Part shown: positions 53,253 to 64,000 of the stretch, in pieces | Position numbering within the stretch: the first letter of the stretch is position 1 | How the letters are laid out: every line of letters begins with the position of its first letter | DNA from: Rutidosis leptorrhynchoides | Taxonomy: Eukaryota; Streptophyta; Magnoliopsida; Asterales; Asteraceae | Length of the DNA: 64,000 bases | Direction: 5' to 3' | Assembly: GCF_046630445.1 (NCBI RefSeq) | Contig: NC_092335.1 | Location: forward strand, 627,161,501-627,225,500 | Translations under genes and position numbers: made by a program | The notes under the pieces: generated by a model | Databases searched by the model: none | What the model was told of the DNA's origin: nothing | What the model saw: the letters and a program-made list of their open reading frames with translations, nothing else

Positions 53253-54708
53253 TCGAGCTTTGGTGCACCATTTTTCCATCCATAATATGAATCTCTCTAT
53301 CTATATACGTAGTATATATTTATATTTATATTTTAATTTTAATTTTAATTTTAATTCTAATAATAAGGGTATGTTAGCGAATGTTGTAAGGGTGTAAGTC
53401 GAAATTCTGTCCGTGTAACGCTACGCTATTTTTAATCATTGTAAGTTATGTTCAACCTTTTTACATTAATGTCTCGTAGCTAAGTTATTATTATGCTTAT
53501 TTAATCCGAAGTAATCATGATGTTGGGCTAATTATTAAAATTGGGTAATTGGGCTTTGTACCATAATTAGGGTTTGGACAAAAGAACGACACTTGTGAAA
53601 ATTAGACTATGGGCTATTAATGGGCTTTATATTTGTTTAACTAAATGATAATTTGTTAATGTTAATATAAAGATTTACAATTGGACGTCCCTATAAATAA
53701 CCATATACACTCGATCGGACACGATGGCGGGGTATTTATATGTACGAATAATCGTTCATTTAACCGGACACGGGAATGGATTAATAGCCACTAGAATTAT
53801 TAAAACAGGGGTGAAATTATGTACAAGGACACTTGGCATAATTGATAACAAAGTATTAAAACCTTGGGTTACATTCAGTCGACATCCTGGTGTAATTATT
53901 AAACAAAGTATTAAAATCTTGTTACAGTTTAAGTCCCCAATTAGTTGGAATATTTAACTTCGGGTATAAGGATAATTTGACGAGGATACTCGCACTTTAT
54001 ATTTATGACTGATGAACTGTTATGGACAAAAACCAGACGGACATATTAAATAATCTAGGACAAAGGACAATTAACCCATGGGCATAAAACTAAAATCAAC
54101 ACGTCAAACATCATGATTACGGAAGTTTAAATAAGCATAATTCTTTTATTTCATATTTAATTTCCTTTATTTTATATTTAATTGCACTTCTAATTATAGC
54201 ACTTTTATTTATTGTTATTGTATTTAATTGCACTTTTAATTATCGTACTTTTTAATTATCGCAAGTTTATTTTATCGCACTTTTATTTATCGCAATTTAA
54301 TTATCGTTATTTACTTTACGCTTTAAATTAAGTCTTTTATTTATTTAATATTTTACATTTTGTTTTAACTGCGACTAAAGTTTTAAAATTGACAAACCGG
54401 TCATTAAACGGTAAAAACCCCCTTTATAATAATAATATTACTTATATATATATTTGTATTTTTATAAAATAAAACTAATATAGCGTTAAGCTTTGATTAA
54501 AAGATTTTTCCTGTGGAACGAACCGGACTTACTAAAAACTACACTACTGTACGATTAAGTACACTGCCTATAAGTGTTGTAGCAAGGTTTAAGTATATCC
54601 ATTCAATAAATAAATAAATATCTTGAGTAAAATTGTATCGTATTTAATAGTATTTCCTTGTAAAATATAAGCTATTTTATATACACCTCGCAAAACATCA
54701 AGTATTTT

Positions 54709-54726
54709 TGGCGCCGCTGCCGGGGA
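54709..54726 (+). other. PBS of B, tRNA-Asp type
   Basis: TGGCGCCGCTGCCGGGGA, 8 bp after the LTR end; one difference from the tRNA-Asp complement. Confidence 0.88.
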
Positions 54727-56112
54727 ACCATCTAGCTTAAAAGCCGGAAGCGCAACGCTAATATAAAAAAAAAATTACGCTTTTGTAAAAATACGTTTTA
54801 ATATATTCGAAAATATAAAAAGAAAACAAAAATATAAATATTTTTAAGAGTTTGTTAAATATTTTAGTTCTATAAAAGTTTATTTATCTTTATTTTATAA
54901 AAATATAAGTTTTATTTAATTTATATAAATATATTACATAAATATATAAAACAGAAAATTCAACACAGCAAAAAAAAAAAAAAAAAAAAAAACACTCGAG
55001 TCCAGTACTGTAGCAGCCCACACTGTGGCCCGAAACCCTAGCCCATGCGATAAAATGGCTGGATAACTTAGGACTCATGCGATCGCATGAGCCCGTCTGA
55101 CACACCACAGTTGACTGAGTACTGCATTAATTAAGGTTTATAATTATTATTATTATATTTAAACCCTAATTAGGTTAGATTAGTTAAATATTTAATTTAG
55201 TTATTTATTTAATTTGTATTTTTAAGTTCAATTAGTTTTATAAAATATAAAATTAATACTTTTATAAAATAAATAATATAAAAATAATATTTTTATAAAA
55301 ATTGTACTTTTTACAACTTTTAGTATATTTTTATATTTTATCCCTTTTTAATTGTTTTAGCGTAACTTTTGTAATTTTTGCTCGTATTTATTTTTAATTC
55401 ATAGTTTTTGCCATAGTTATTTTTATTTCTAGATTTGTAGGCTTTGTCGTAAAATCCCTTAAGTGCTTTTTCTTTAGACTAAGATTTAAGTGCTTTAGAA
55501 TTCTGCGACGTTTTTTTTTAAGTTTTAATACCTTTTTGAGATATTGCCATTTGGGATATAGTTTTTCCTGTAAGCTTTAATATTTTTAGATACCTTTTAC
55601 CTATGTATCAATTATCATTCCAATTAGTAATCTCAATTTGTGATTATAATTTTAAGTTAGTGATAGTAATAAGGTTGGGTTAGTCGAGTTTTTTTAAGTT
55701 TTATAGTCATTTTTTTTTCTTTCTTATTTTTAGACGCCTTTTATTTTTCGATCTTTTCTTTTTCGACCTTTTTCGACGCGCTCTTTTTCTTTCTTATTTC
55801 TCGTCATTCTAGTTTTTAGGACTTAGAATTTTTTCTACTTCTTTTCTATACTTCTTAAAATTACGAAAATTTATTTTAAGTGGTTAAATTGATAGACATC
55901 AAAATTTTCAGGTTCGTAGTAATAGTTGGATTTGTACGTGAACCGGGTTATTGGAGCCAAACAGTCCTCAATTATATTGAGACCAAACGAATCCTGCCCC
56001 TCTGCTGCATCTTTTGGCTATTCGAAACGTGGGCAAAATCAGAAAAGTCTATTAATTGGATAACTTATATAATTTTTTCTTTCCTTTTAAAAACTAATAG
56101 GATATTCAGTGA
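54727..56112 (+). other. 5' leader of B
   Basis: Non-coding, AT-rich, with an A20-type run near 54970 and a palindrome pair at 55044-55089. The frame at 55880-56161 overlaps the gag start and is not supported. Confidence 0.75.
55044..55089. repeat. Palindrome pair in leader of B (one copy decayed)
   Basis: CATGCGATaaaATG at 55044-55057 and perfect CATGCGATCGCATG at 55076-55089, 32 bp apart. Same palindrome as in B's LTR. Confidence 0.82.
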
Positions 56113-58976
56113 ATGCACCGAGCAAGACGATCATCACCTTTTGTACGTTCACCACCTGTAACTAGATCAAGACATCTAGCAAATATTATCGCCGTTGATT
56201 TTCCTTTAGAATCATCATCCAGTCGACCAAGTACTCCAATTCAAATTTCCGATAATCCATTTTTTGAACCCGACCTCACAATTGAGAATCCGGAGAATAT
56301 TCAGGGACAATTCATAGATCCTGAACCATTAAATTTTCCTCCGGAACCACCAATCATTCAAACAGAGATTGTTGAGGAACGAACCATTAAATCAGAATCC
56401 TCTAGTGATTCGGATTCAACAAATTCAATCATGGAAAATCTGGAACCTTTAAGTATGGAAGACCGAATGAGAGCTAAACGCACTGGCCAAGGTCACGCAA
56501 TTACTCATCTAGACATTAATGCGCCAGATTATGAAATCAAAGGACAAATTCTACATATGGTGACTAATCAATGCCAATTTAGTGGTGCGCCGAAGGAAGA
56601 TCCAAATGAACATCTTCGTACCTTTAATAGGATCTGCACACTATTTAAAATAAGAGAAGTTGAGGATGAACAGATATATCTCATGTTATTTCCCTGGACT
56701 TTAAAGGGAGAAGCCAAAGATTGGTTGGAATCGTTACCTGAAGGGGCGATCGATACATGGGACGTTTTAGTTGAAAAATTTCTTAAACAATTCTTTCCGG
56801 CATCTAAAGCCGTAAGACTTCAAGGAGAAATTGTTACGTTCACACAGAAGCCAAATGAAACTCTATATGAGGCGTGGACAAGATTTGGAAAGTTATTAAG
56901 AGGATGTCCGCAACATGGTTTAGATACCTGTCAAATAGTACAAATATTCTACCAAGGATGCGACATCACTACAAGGAAAGACATAGATATTGCAGCTGGT
57001 GGTTCCATTATGAAGAAAACCAAAACTGATGCTTACAAAATTATTGATAAGACTGCTTCCCACTCACATGAGTGGCACCAAGAAAAAGATATCGTTAGAT
57101 CATCTAAAGCAGCTAGAGCCGATTCTAGCCATGACTTAGATTCTATTTCTGCAAAGATAGATGCTGTCGAGAGATGAATGGAAAAGATGACTAAAGATAT
57201 CCACTCAATACGAATTAGTTGTGAGCAGTGTGGAGGACCACATTTGACAAAAGATTGTCTTAGTATTGAATTAACAATGGAACAAAGAGAGAATATTTCA
57301 TACATAAACCAAAGGCCTGAAATAATTATCAGAATAATTATCAACCGCCAAGACCAATTTACAATCAAAATCAGAATTATAACCGAAATATTCCATACAA
57401 CAACCAACAAGGTCCTAGCAATCAACAAGTATCCAATAATACTTACAACCAGCAAAGACCTAATTTTCAAAACAAACCACCACAAACCGATGATAAAAAG
57501 CCGAATTTAGAAGATATGATGACGAAGCTAGTTGAAACACAAACGCAGTTTTTCACATCTCAGAAACAAACTAATGAACAAAATGCTCAAGCATTTAGAA
57601 ATCAACAAGCTTCTATTCAAAATTTGGAACAAGAAGTAAGTAACCTAGCAAGGTTAATAGGTGAAAGAAAACCGGGAAGTTTACCTAGTGATACAAATGC
57701 TAACCCCCGGAATGAAACAGCTAAAGCCATTACCACAAGAAGTGGTACAACACTTAAACCACCTGAAATACCTGTAACTTTTGATGAAGCTATTCCTACT
57801 CCACAAGAACCACAACCTGAACAAGATAAGGAAAAAGAACCGGTAGTTGAAAAGGTTAATGAAGATAACACAGCTAAGGATAAACATTATGTTAAACCAT
57901 ACCAACCACCACTTCCTTACCCAAGTAAAATGAAAAAAGAGAAAGTTGAAGCCGAGCAATCCAAATTCTTGGATATGTTTAAACAGATAAATGTAAATCT
58001 TCCTTTTATTGATGTGATTTCAGGAATGCCTAGATATGCTAAATTTCTGAAAGATCTAATCTCGAATAGAAAGAAAATGGAAGAACTCTCGGCTGTTACT
58101 ATGAATGCTAATTGTTCAGCAGTGCTGTTGAATAAGATACCAGAAAAACTATCTGATCCAGGAAGTTTCACAATTCCATGTTTTCTGGGTAGTCTTAGTT
58201 CAATAGAAGCATTGGCAGACTTAGGTGCTAGTATAAATTTAATGTCGTTTTCACTATACACTAAACTAGACCTTGGAGAATTGAAACCAACAAGAATAAG
58301 CATACAACTAGCCGATCGATCAATAAAATATCCTAGAGGGATAATGGAGAATATGCTAGTTAAAGTTGGTACTTTAGTATTTCCAGTAGATTTTGTTGTT
58401 CTGGACATGGAAGAAGATTCTCAAGTTCCTCTCATATTAGGAAGACCATTCTTAAACACGGCTAAAGCAATGATAGACGTGTTCGGTAAGAAATTGACCC
58501 TAAGTATAGAGGACGAGAGTGTTACCTTTTCAGTTGATAGAGCAATGCAACAACCGCAATCTGCAGATGATACATGTTATTATATTCAAACTATAGATTC
58601 ACATGCAGAATTATTAGAAGAATTTCCAGAATTACAAGGAACAGGAGAATGTTCTTTAAGAGAAGGTAATGAACCAATTGATGAAGCTGAAATGTTAGCT
58701 ACACTAATAGCTAATGGATATGAACCAACAACAGAAGAAATTCAAATGCTAAAAGAAGAAGACAGATATCGATATAAATCATCGATAGAAGAACCTCCAA
58801 CATTAGAGCTAAAGACACTTCCAAACCATTTGGAATACGCTTATTTACATGGTGAATCTGAATTACCTGTAATAATATCGTCTTCTCTTACTGAAAATGA
58901 AAAATCTCAACTCATTTCTGTGTTGAAAGCTCATAAACCAGCCATTGCATGGAAGATCATGATATTAAAGGAATAA
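56113..58976 (+). pseudogene. gag: gag and protease of Athila-like element B
   Basis: ATG at 56113. The gag domain spans codons ~150-300, including FLKQFFPASKAVRLQGEI and ETLYEAWTRFGKLLRGCP. A TGA at 57175-57177 replaces the AGA of A. A 1-bp loss near 57319 shifts the frame until ~57516, after which it reopens through the TTRSG linker to an aspartic protease (DLGAS, D at 58218) and a GRPFL motif. A further 1-bp loss near 58957 ends this frame at 58976. The knuckle SCEQCGGPHLTKDC is present after the first stop. Confidence 0.88.
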
Positions 58977-59032
58977 GTCCTTCGTATTGCACACATAAAA
59001 TCCTTATGGAAGAAGGTCATAAAACGTATGTG

Positions 59033-61711
59033 TAACTCCAACGAAGACTAAATCCGAATATGCAAGATGTAGTTAAAAAAGAAATTATTAAACTGCTAGA
59101 CGCAGGTCTAATTTATCCAATTTCTGATAGTCCATGGGTAAGCCCAGTTCAATGCGTGCCTAAGAAGGGTGGCATGACTGTCATTACAAATGAAAAAAAT
59201 GAGCTTATTCCTACAAGGACTATAACAGGATGGCGTGTATGTATTGATTATAGAAAATTAAATGACGCCACCAAAAAAGATCACTTTCCCTTACCTTTCA
59301 TTGATCAAATGTTGGAAAGATTAGCCGGAAATAGTTATTATTGTTTTCTTGATGGATTTTCCGGATACTTTCAAATTCCAATAGCACTCGAAGATCAAGA
59401 GAAAACCACATTCACGTGCCCTTATGGTACTTTTGCTTACAAACGCATGCCATTTGGACTTTGCAACGCCCCTGCAACCTTTCAAAGGTGCATGATGGCG
59501 ATTTTTCACGACATGGTAGAAGAATGCATGGAAGTTTTCATGGATGACTTTTCAGTCTTCGGTGATACATTTGAATCATGTGTAGTTAATCTGGAACGAA
59601 TGCTTATTAGATGCGAACAATCAAATCTAGTACTTAATTGGGAGAAATGCCATTTCATGGTTAAAGAAGGCATCGTTCTTGGACATAAAATTTCAAAAGA
59701 AGGAATTGAAGTGGATAGAGCTAAAGTAGATGTAATTGCTAAACTTCCACATCCCACCAATGTTAGAGGAGTTAGGAGTTTTCTAGGGCATGCCGGTTTT
59801 TACCGACGTTTCATAAAAGACTTTTCTAAAATTGCCACTCCTATGAATAAACTCCTAGAAAAGGATGCTCCATTCATCTTTTTAGATGAATGTATCAAAT
59901 CTTTTAATATTCTTAAAGAGAAACTCACTAATGCGCCGATCATGATAACACCAAATTGGAATCTACCGTTTGAACTAATGTGCGATGCAAGTGATTTTGC
60001 AATGGGAGCCGTTTTAGGACAAAGGATTGAAAAACGATTTCAACCTATATATTATGCTAGTAAGACGTTACAAGGAGCACAAACAAATTATACAACTACT
60101 GAAAAAGAACTCCTTGCTATTGTCTTTGCTTTTGACAAATTTCGTTCATATCTCGTTCTAGCAAAAACGGTGGTCTATACCGACCATTCTGCTCTTAGAT
60201 ACCTATTTTCGAAACAAGATGCCAAACCAAGATTAATCTGTTGGATCTTACTCTTACAAGAATTCGATATTAAAATCCGAGATAAAAGAGGAGCAGAAAA
60301 TCTCGCCGCTGATCATCTTTCTCGTCTTGAAAATCCTGAATTAGAAGTTCTAAATGAATCGGCCATATAAGACAACTTTCCTGATGAATATCTATTGAAG
60401 ATAGATTATAATGAAATACCATGGTTTGCAGACTATGCAAACTACTTAGTATGTGGATTCCTTGAAAAAGGATTATCGTACAAAAAACGAAAGAAATTCT
60501 TCAGTGATATAAAACACTATTTTTGGGAAGATCCACATCTGTTTAAAAGCTGTCCCGTTGGAATAATACGCCGATGTGTATTCGGAGATGAAGCTAGTAA
60601 AATTTTAAACCATTGTCACACAGGACCAACAGGAGGGCACTATGGGCCTCAACTAACAGCAAGAAAAGTTTATAATGCTGGATTCTATTGGCCTACAATT
60701 TACAAAGACGCACACCTTCTTTGCAAATCCTGTGATGCTTGTCAAAGGGCCGGAAAAATAAGTCAACGTGATGAAATGCCACAAAATGTCATCCAAGTAT
60801 GTGAAGTATTTGACATTTGGGGTATTGACTTTATGGGTCCATTTCCAAAATCTCATAATAATCTCTATATTCTCGTAGCCATTGATTATGTATCTAAATG
60901 GGCGGAAGCACAAGCTCTCCCAACTAACGATGCACGAGTTATAGTCAACTTTTTAAAACATCTTTTTGCAAGGTTTGGAACACCGAAAGCTTTAATAAGT
61001 GATCGGGGAACTCATTTCTGTAATAATCAACTTGAGAAAGTTCTTAAAAGATATGGAGTAACTCATAAAATCTCCACTGCTTATCATCCACAAATAAGTG
61101 GACAAGTTGAAAATACCAACCGAGCTTTAAAACGTATTCTAGAGAAAACCGTAGGATCAAATCCGAAGGAATGGTCCATTAAGTTGGAGGATGCACTCTG
61201 GGCTTTTAGAACAGCCTACAAAACTCCAATTGGAACCACACCTTTTAGACTCATTTACGAAAAAGCATGTCATCTTCCAGTAGAAATTGAACACAAAGCA
61301 TTTTGAGCTTTGAAGACATGTAATCTTGATTTACATGAAGCTGGACGTCTACGATTAAGTTAACTAAATGAATTAGAAGAATTAAGACATGAAGCATACG
61401 AAAATTCGTTAATCTATAAAGAAAGAACGAAGAAATGGCATGATAAAAGAATCAGAAGTTCAAAAGAATTTAAAGAAGGAGACAGAGTTCTTCTTTTCAA
61501 TTCACGATTCAAGCTATTTCCTGGAAAATTAAAATCAAGATGGTCTGGACCATTCATAGTCAAAAGAGTTTTCCCATACGGAATGATAGAATTAATAAAT
61601 TCAAATGGAATTGAATTTAAAGTTAATGGTCACAGAGTTAAACATTACATAGATAGTCCGATGGAAGTCGACAACGAAGTTAATCACAATTTCGATACCA
61701 CAGCTAACTAA
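59033..61711 (+). pseudogene. pol: pol of Athila-like element B: RT, RNase H, integrase
   Basis: One frame throughout, interrupted by TAA at 59033-59035, TAA at 60368-60370, TGA at 61304-61306 and TAA at 61361-61363. Its natural stop is 61709-61711. RT has [11 protein letters not shown] and the FMDD active site (59537-59548). RNase H has [13 protein letters not shown] and TDHSALRYL. Integrase has an HHCC finger ([12 protein letters not shown] ... CKSCDACQ), core [17 protein letters not shown] and SGQVENTNR, then a C-terminal segment with [17 protein letters not shown]. The first, second and fourth stops are explained by CAA to TAA and the third by TGG to TGA. Confidence 0.9.
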
Positions 61712-61874
61712 GTGTGAGGAGAATCAAGTCTTTTAAGGATTTTATGTATTTCTGTTAGAGTTAGATTGTCTGTTTTCGTGTAGTTCTCGAAAATGGAACC
61801 CGAATGATCTTTCCCTAGCAGACCCTAAAGAACTAGTCTTCTCCCCCCATTCTGAATTTTTATTTTTTTAGGAA

Positions 61875-62273
61875 ATGAAGACTGCCTGTGAACTAAACCA
61901 TGGTCTAATGCTACACGCTTTGATCACTAAACGTAATAATGACACACTTCCGAGTGAAATAGTATCAGTAATCAGAGAAAGATTGGACGGAGTAAGAAAA
62001 GAATCCAGATGCGAAGATAATAAGTTACAATTTGGTAAAGGAAAATCAAAATCCGCAGCGAAAAGAAGAGCACGACATCTTGAAAGATGTCACAAATGCG
62101 AAAAATGGTCACATGGAGGTAAATGTTCAAATAATCAAACCTATTCAAATAACGAATTTGTTACTTTATGCAGAGACGGACCGTTCATATGTTTAGAAGA
62201 AAAAACACTGAATGCTCGAGGTTACGCCTATGTAGCTATGGAAAACCAATTAAACCGACTATCTTATGAATGA
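61875..62273 (+). CDS. Post-integrase ORF of B with zinc-knuckle-like motif
   Basis: 132 aa, 163 bp after the end of pol and in the place where Athila elements often have an env-like or other extra ORF. It has a basic stretch KSKSAAKRRARHLER followed by C-HKC-EKWSH-GGK-C (C-x2-C-x4-H-x3-C), close to a CCHC knuckle, then a less charged C-terminus. It has no signal peptide or membrane segment, so it is not env-like. The frame is intact, in contrast to pol. Nucleic-acid binding is plausible; the true role is unknown. Confidence 0.55.
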   Translation: MKTACELNHGLMLHALITKRNNDTLPSEIVSVIRERLDGVRKESRCEDNKLQFGKGKSKSAAKRRARHLERCHKCEKWSHGGKCSNNQTYSNNEFVTLCRDGPFICLEEKTLNARGYAYVAMENQLNRLSYE

Positions 62274-63240
62274 GATAGATCATATAACTAAGAATACTAT
62301 CTCACAGGTAAGTCTGTACAGTTTTTATTTTTATTTTTATTTTTAACCTTTTGATAATAAACGCTAATTTGTTCGCTATAAAGTATTAAATTGGTATTGA
62401 ATAAAATTAGGTTTGGCGACCGAAATTATTGATATCATCCAAAAATTTATTACATCACTGCGAAATTTAACGTTTATTCTTAAGGTATAAATATCTTTAA
62501 TCAATCAACCCAAAATATTTCAAAAATTCGTCATGAGTTAAATTAGGTCATGGAACCGAAATTACTTTACCGAAAAGAGGGGCGCATATTTTTGATAATA
62601 TTTGATTGATTAAAGTGGGATAAAAGACCAAAAAGATTTTTAATTTTATTTTTACCATGTTTTTAAAATGAATATATAAATCTTAAATTAATATTGTAAA
62701 CTTTTTAAATTAATATATTTAAAAGTGTAAATATTTGAACAATTGATATTTTTAAGTTTGTATGTATAAAAACAAAAATATAATATAAGTTTGGTGTGAA
62801 TTTTTAATTTTTAAAAAATGTGAATTTTTAATTTTATGCATATTTTAAATTTAAGTTGTGTGAATTTAAAAACAAAAATTTACTTTATTTCGCTAAGTTA
62901 AAAATATGATTTTTAAAAATTCGTCGTGAGTTGAAGACTAGGTCGTTGAACTGAAATTGCTTTACCCGAGGGAGGGACGAGAACTTTTATTATCATTATT
63001 TTTAATCTTATTGAATTAAAGTATGCCAAAAACATTAAAAAAAAAAATCCAAAAATCTTTACTTTTAAAACCGCGCTTTGATTTGACAAATTTTAAAAAT
63101 TTTGTCGAGGGACAGACTAGGACATCGATCTGAAACGCCCTCATCCTAAAAAGAAACAAATTTTTGAAATTTTATTAATTTTATGTTTTATTAAGAATAA
63201 GGTTTTATATAATAAAAAAAAAAACCTGAAAGTACTGTAC
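62274..63240 (+). other. 3' non-coding region of B with diverged repeat modules
   Basis: A module with gaaccgaaattactttacc recurs in diverged form at about 62523-62600, 62911-62985 and, shorter, at 62405-62440 and 63095-63145. No ORF. Confidence 0.5.
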
Positions 63241-63248
63241 CCGGAACC

Positions 63249-63295
63249 CCATGCGATCGCATGGTGTTTACTCTTCAACCTGATGTGATCGCATG
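63249..63295. repeat. Palindrome pair near the 3' end of B
   Basis: Perfect CATGCGATCGCATG at 63250-63263 (extends to 63249-63264) and one-mismatch copy gATGTGATCGCATg at 63282-63295, 32 bp apart. Confidence 0.85.
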
Positions 63296-63317
63296 AGGCT
63301 GGATTCCAGGCCAGTTT

Positions 63318-63482
63318 GATAAAAAGAACAGCTCGTTGTTCTGCACAAAAAACACACACACAAACACGAACCAACCCCAAAATCACCTCTAAAATTCGCA
63401 ATTTTCCACCGCAATTCGTCATTTTTCTTGCTCTAATCATGCCTAGATTCTCATTCTTCAGCAAAATGGTAAAAATTACACT
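63318..63482 (+). promoter_or_regulatory. Promoter-like module in the 3' region of B
   Basis: GATAAAAAG lies 22 bp after the palindrome pair, as TATAAAAA does in the LTR. It is followed by a CA-rich leader and an ATG at 63439 that reads 10 codons to a gtaaaa donor-like site. The minus-strand frame here (63141-63464) has no domain. Confidence 0.35.
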
Positions 63483-64000
63483 CCTAAACTCATAAATTTG
63501 CTAGTTTTTGTGATAAATTTCAATTTTTTACCTAATGCAATTTTGTTAATTTCTAGTGTAATTAGTGTTAAATTGTTAGTATTTTATGCATGTATAACCT
63601 AGATTGATGCTATTTAACATGATTTGAAGCCAAAAACTTCAAAATTTTTAGAAATCTAGGGTTTGTGTTCTTGAGCAATTTGGGGCTTTTTGATATAAAC
63701 AGGTTATGGCCAATTTTTGTCATGAATTATTGCTAAATTGAGTAGTGTAACATGTTTAGATAGTTAAATGATCCAAACATTGATCCTAAACATGATTTTT
63801 GGAGATTAAAGTGGACTTTTTAAGTCCAAAATTCATGAACTTGATTAATTTGATATATTTGCCATTTGAGACTTGTTTAATTATTAGTAATGAATATTTT
63901 GACATGTTATTTGAGTTAAAAGCTTATGAACTTTATATACATTCTCATATTTGCTTATTTGAAAAGTGTAGAATTGTGAAAAATTGTGAAAATGTGTATA
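63483..64000. other. AT-rich DNA, nothing recognised
   Basis: T-rich, intron-like sequence continuing element B; no ORF, repeat or motif seen. Confidence 0.4.

Larger units (their letters stand above)
52706..54700 (+). repeat. 5' LTR of B (1,995 bp)
   Basis: TGATAATGC ... acATCA, homologous to the A LTR in reverse. The minus-strand frame 52515-53033 and the frame at 53724-53957 are LTR sequence. Confidence 0.9.
52706..64000 (+). mobile_element. Athila-like Ty3/gypsy retrotransposon B (runs off window)
   Basis: 5' LTR (52706-54700), tRNA-Asp PBS, leader, gag, protease/RT/RNase H, integrase, a post-integrase ORF and a long 3' region. The 3' LTR is not reached. Homologous to A at 1-13509 on the minus strand. 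Coding frames carry several nonsense changes and two frameshifts, so this copy is dead. Confidence 0.92.

Overview
This is nuclear DNA of a flowering plant, almost certainly a eudicot. It is about 90% transposable element by my reading and holds one intact host gene, a six-exon MAP kinase of the MPK3 type at 19199-22750. The style of the LTR elements suggests Asteraceae, but that is a low-confidence inference. I see no tRNA, rRNA, CRISPR or prokaryotic features.

Layout. 1-13509 is a minus-strand Athila-like Ty3/gypsy element ('A': gag fragment, 5' leader, PBS, 5' LTR), split by a plus-strand non-autonomous gypsy element with 3.4-kb LTRs ('E', 1705-10304). A itself sits in a minus-strand gypsy LTR ('F', 13510-16678). 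16679-18859 holds two SINE-like units, a Stowaway-like MITE and a MULE-like element with a perfect 9-bp target duplication. The MPK3 gene follows, with another TIR element in intron 2. 23140-24940 holds a foldback unit and a broken Ty1/copia fragment. 24932-44867 is a minus-strand gypsy 3' LTR plus internal DNA ('G'). G is split by a young gypsy element of the Tekay/Del type ('C', 25339-38433, 3,249-bp LTRs, TSD ctaat) and by a solo LTR ('S', 40410-43364, TSD aacac). 44868-52705 is a second Tekay-type copy ('D'), whose pol is cut by a plus-strand Athila-like element ('B', 52706 to beyond the window end).

Main observations. (1) Solo LTR S carries a tandem array of 11 hairpins (41991-42404). 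Stem sequences change from unit to unit but always stay paired, every wobble is G.T on the plus strand, and the 10-nt loop is conserved. This is the covariation pattern expected of a selected RNA structure. (2) The two Athila-like copies carry pairs of short perfect palindromes at fixed 32-33-bp centre spacing, upstream of the LTR TATA box and again in the 5' leader (and near the 3' end of B). The palindrome sequence differs completely between A and B but is the same throughout each element; S has analogous pairs at 20-bp spacing. (3) Tekay copies C and D each carry two extra ORFs before gag: an acidic protein and an F-box-like protein, both with lengths conserved between copies.

How the parts work together. 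Only MPK3 looks like a working host gene, and all its kinase motifs are present. The gag-pol genes are disabled, largely by nonsense changes of the CAG/CAA-to-TAG/TAA and TGG-to-TGA kind expected from methylcytosine deamination. The nesting order (F before A before E; copia before G before C, S and D; D before B) gives a relative history of the locus.
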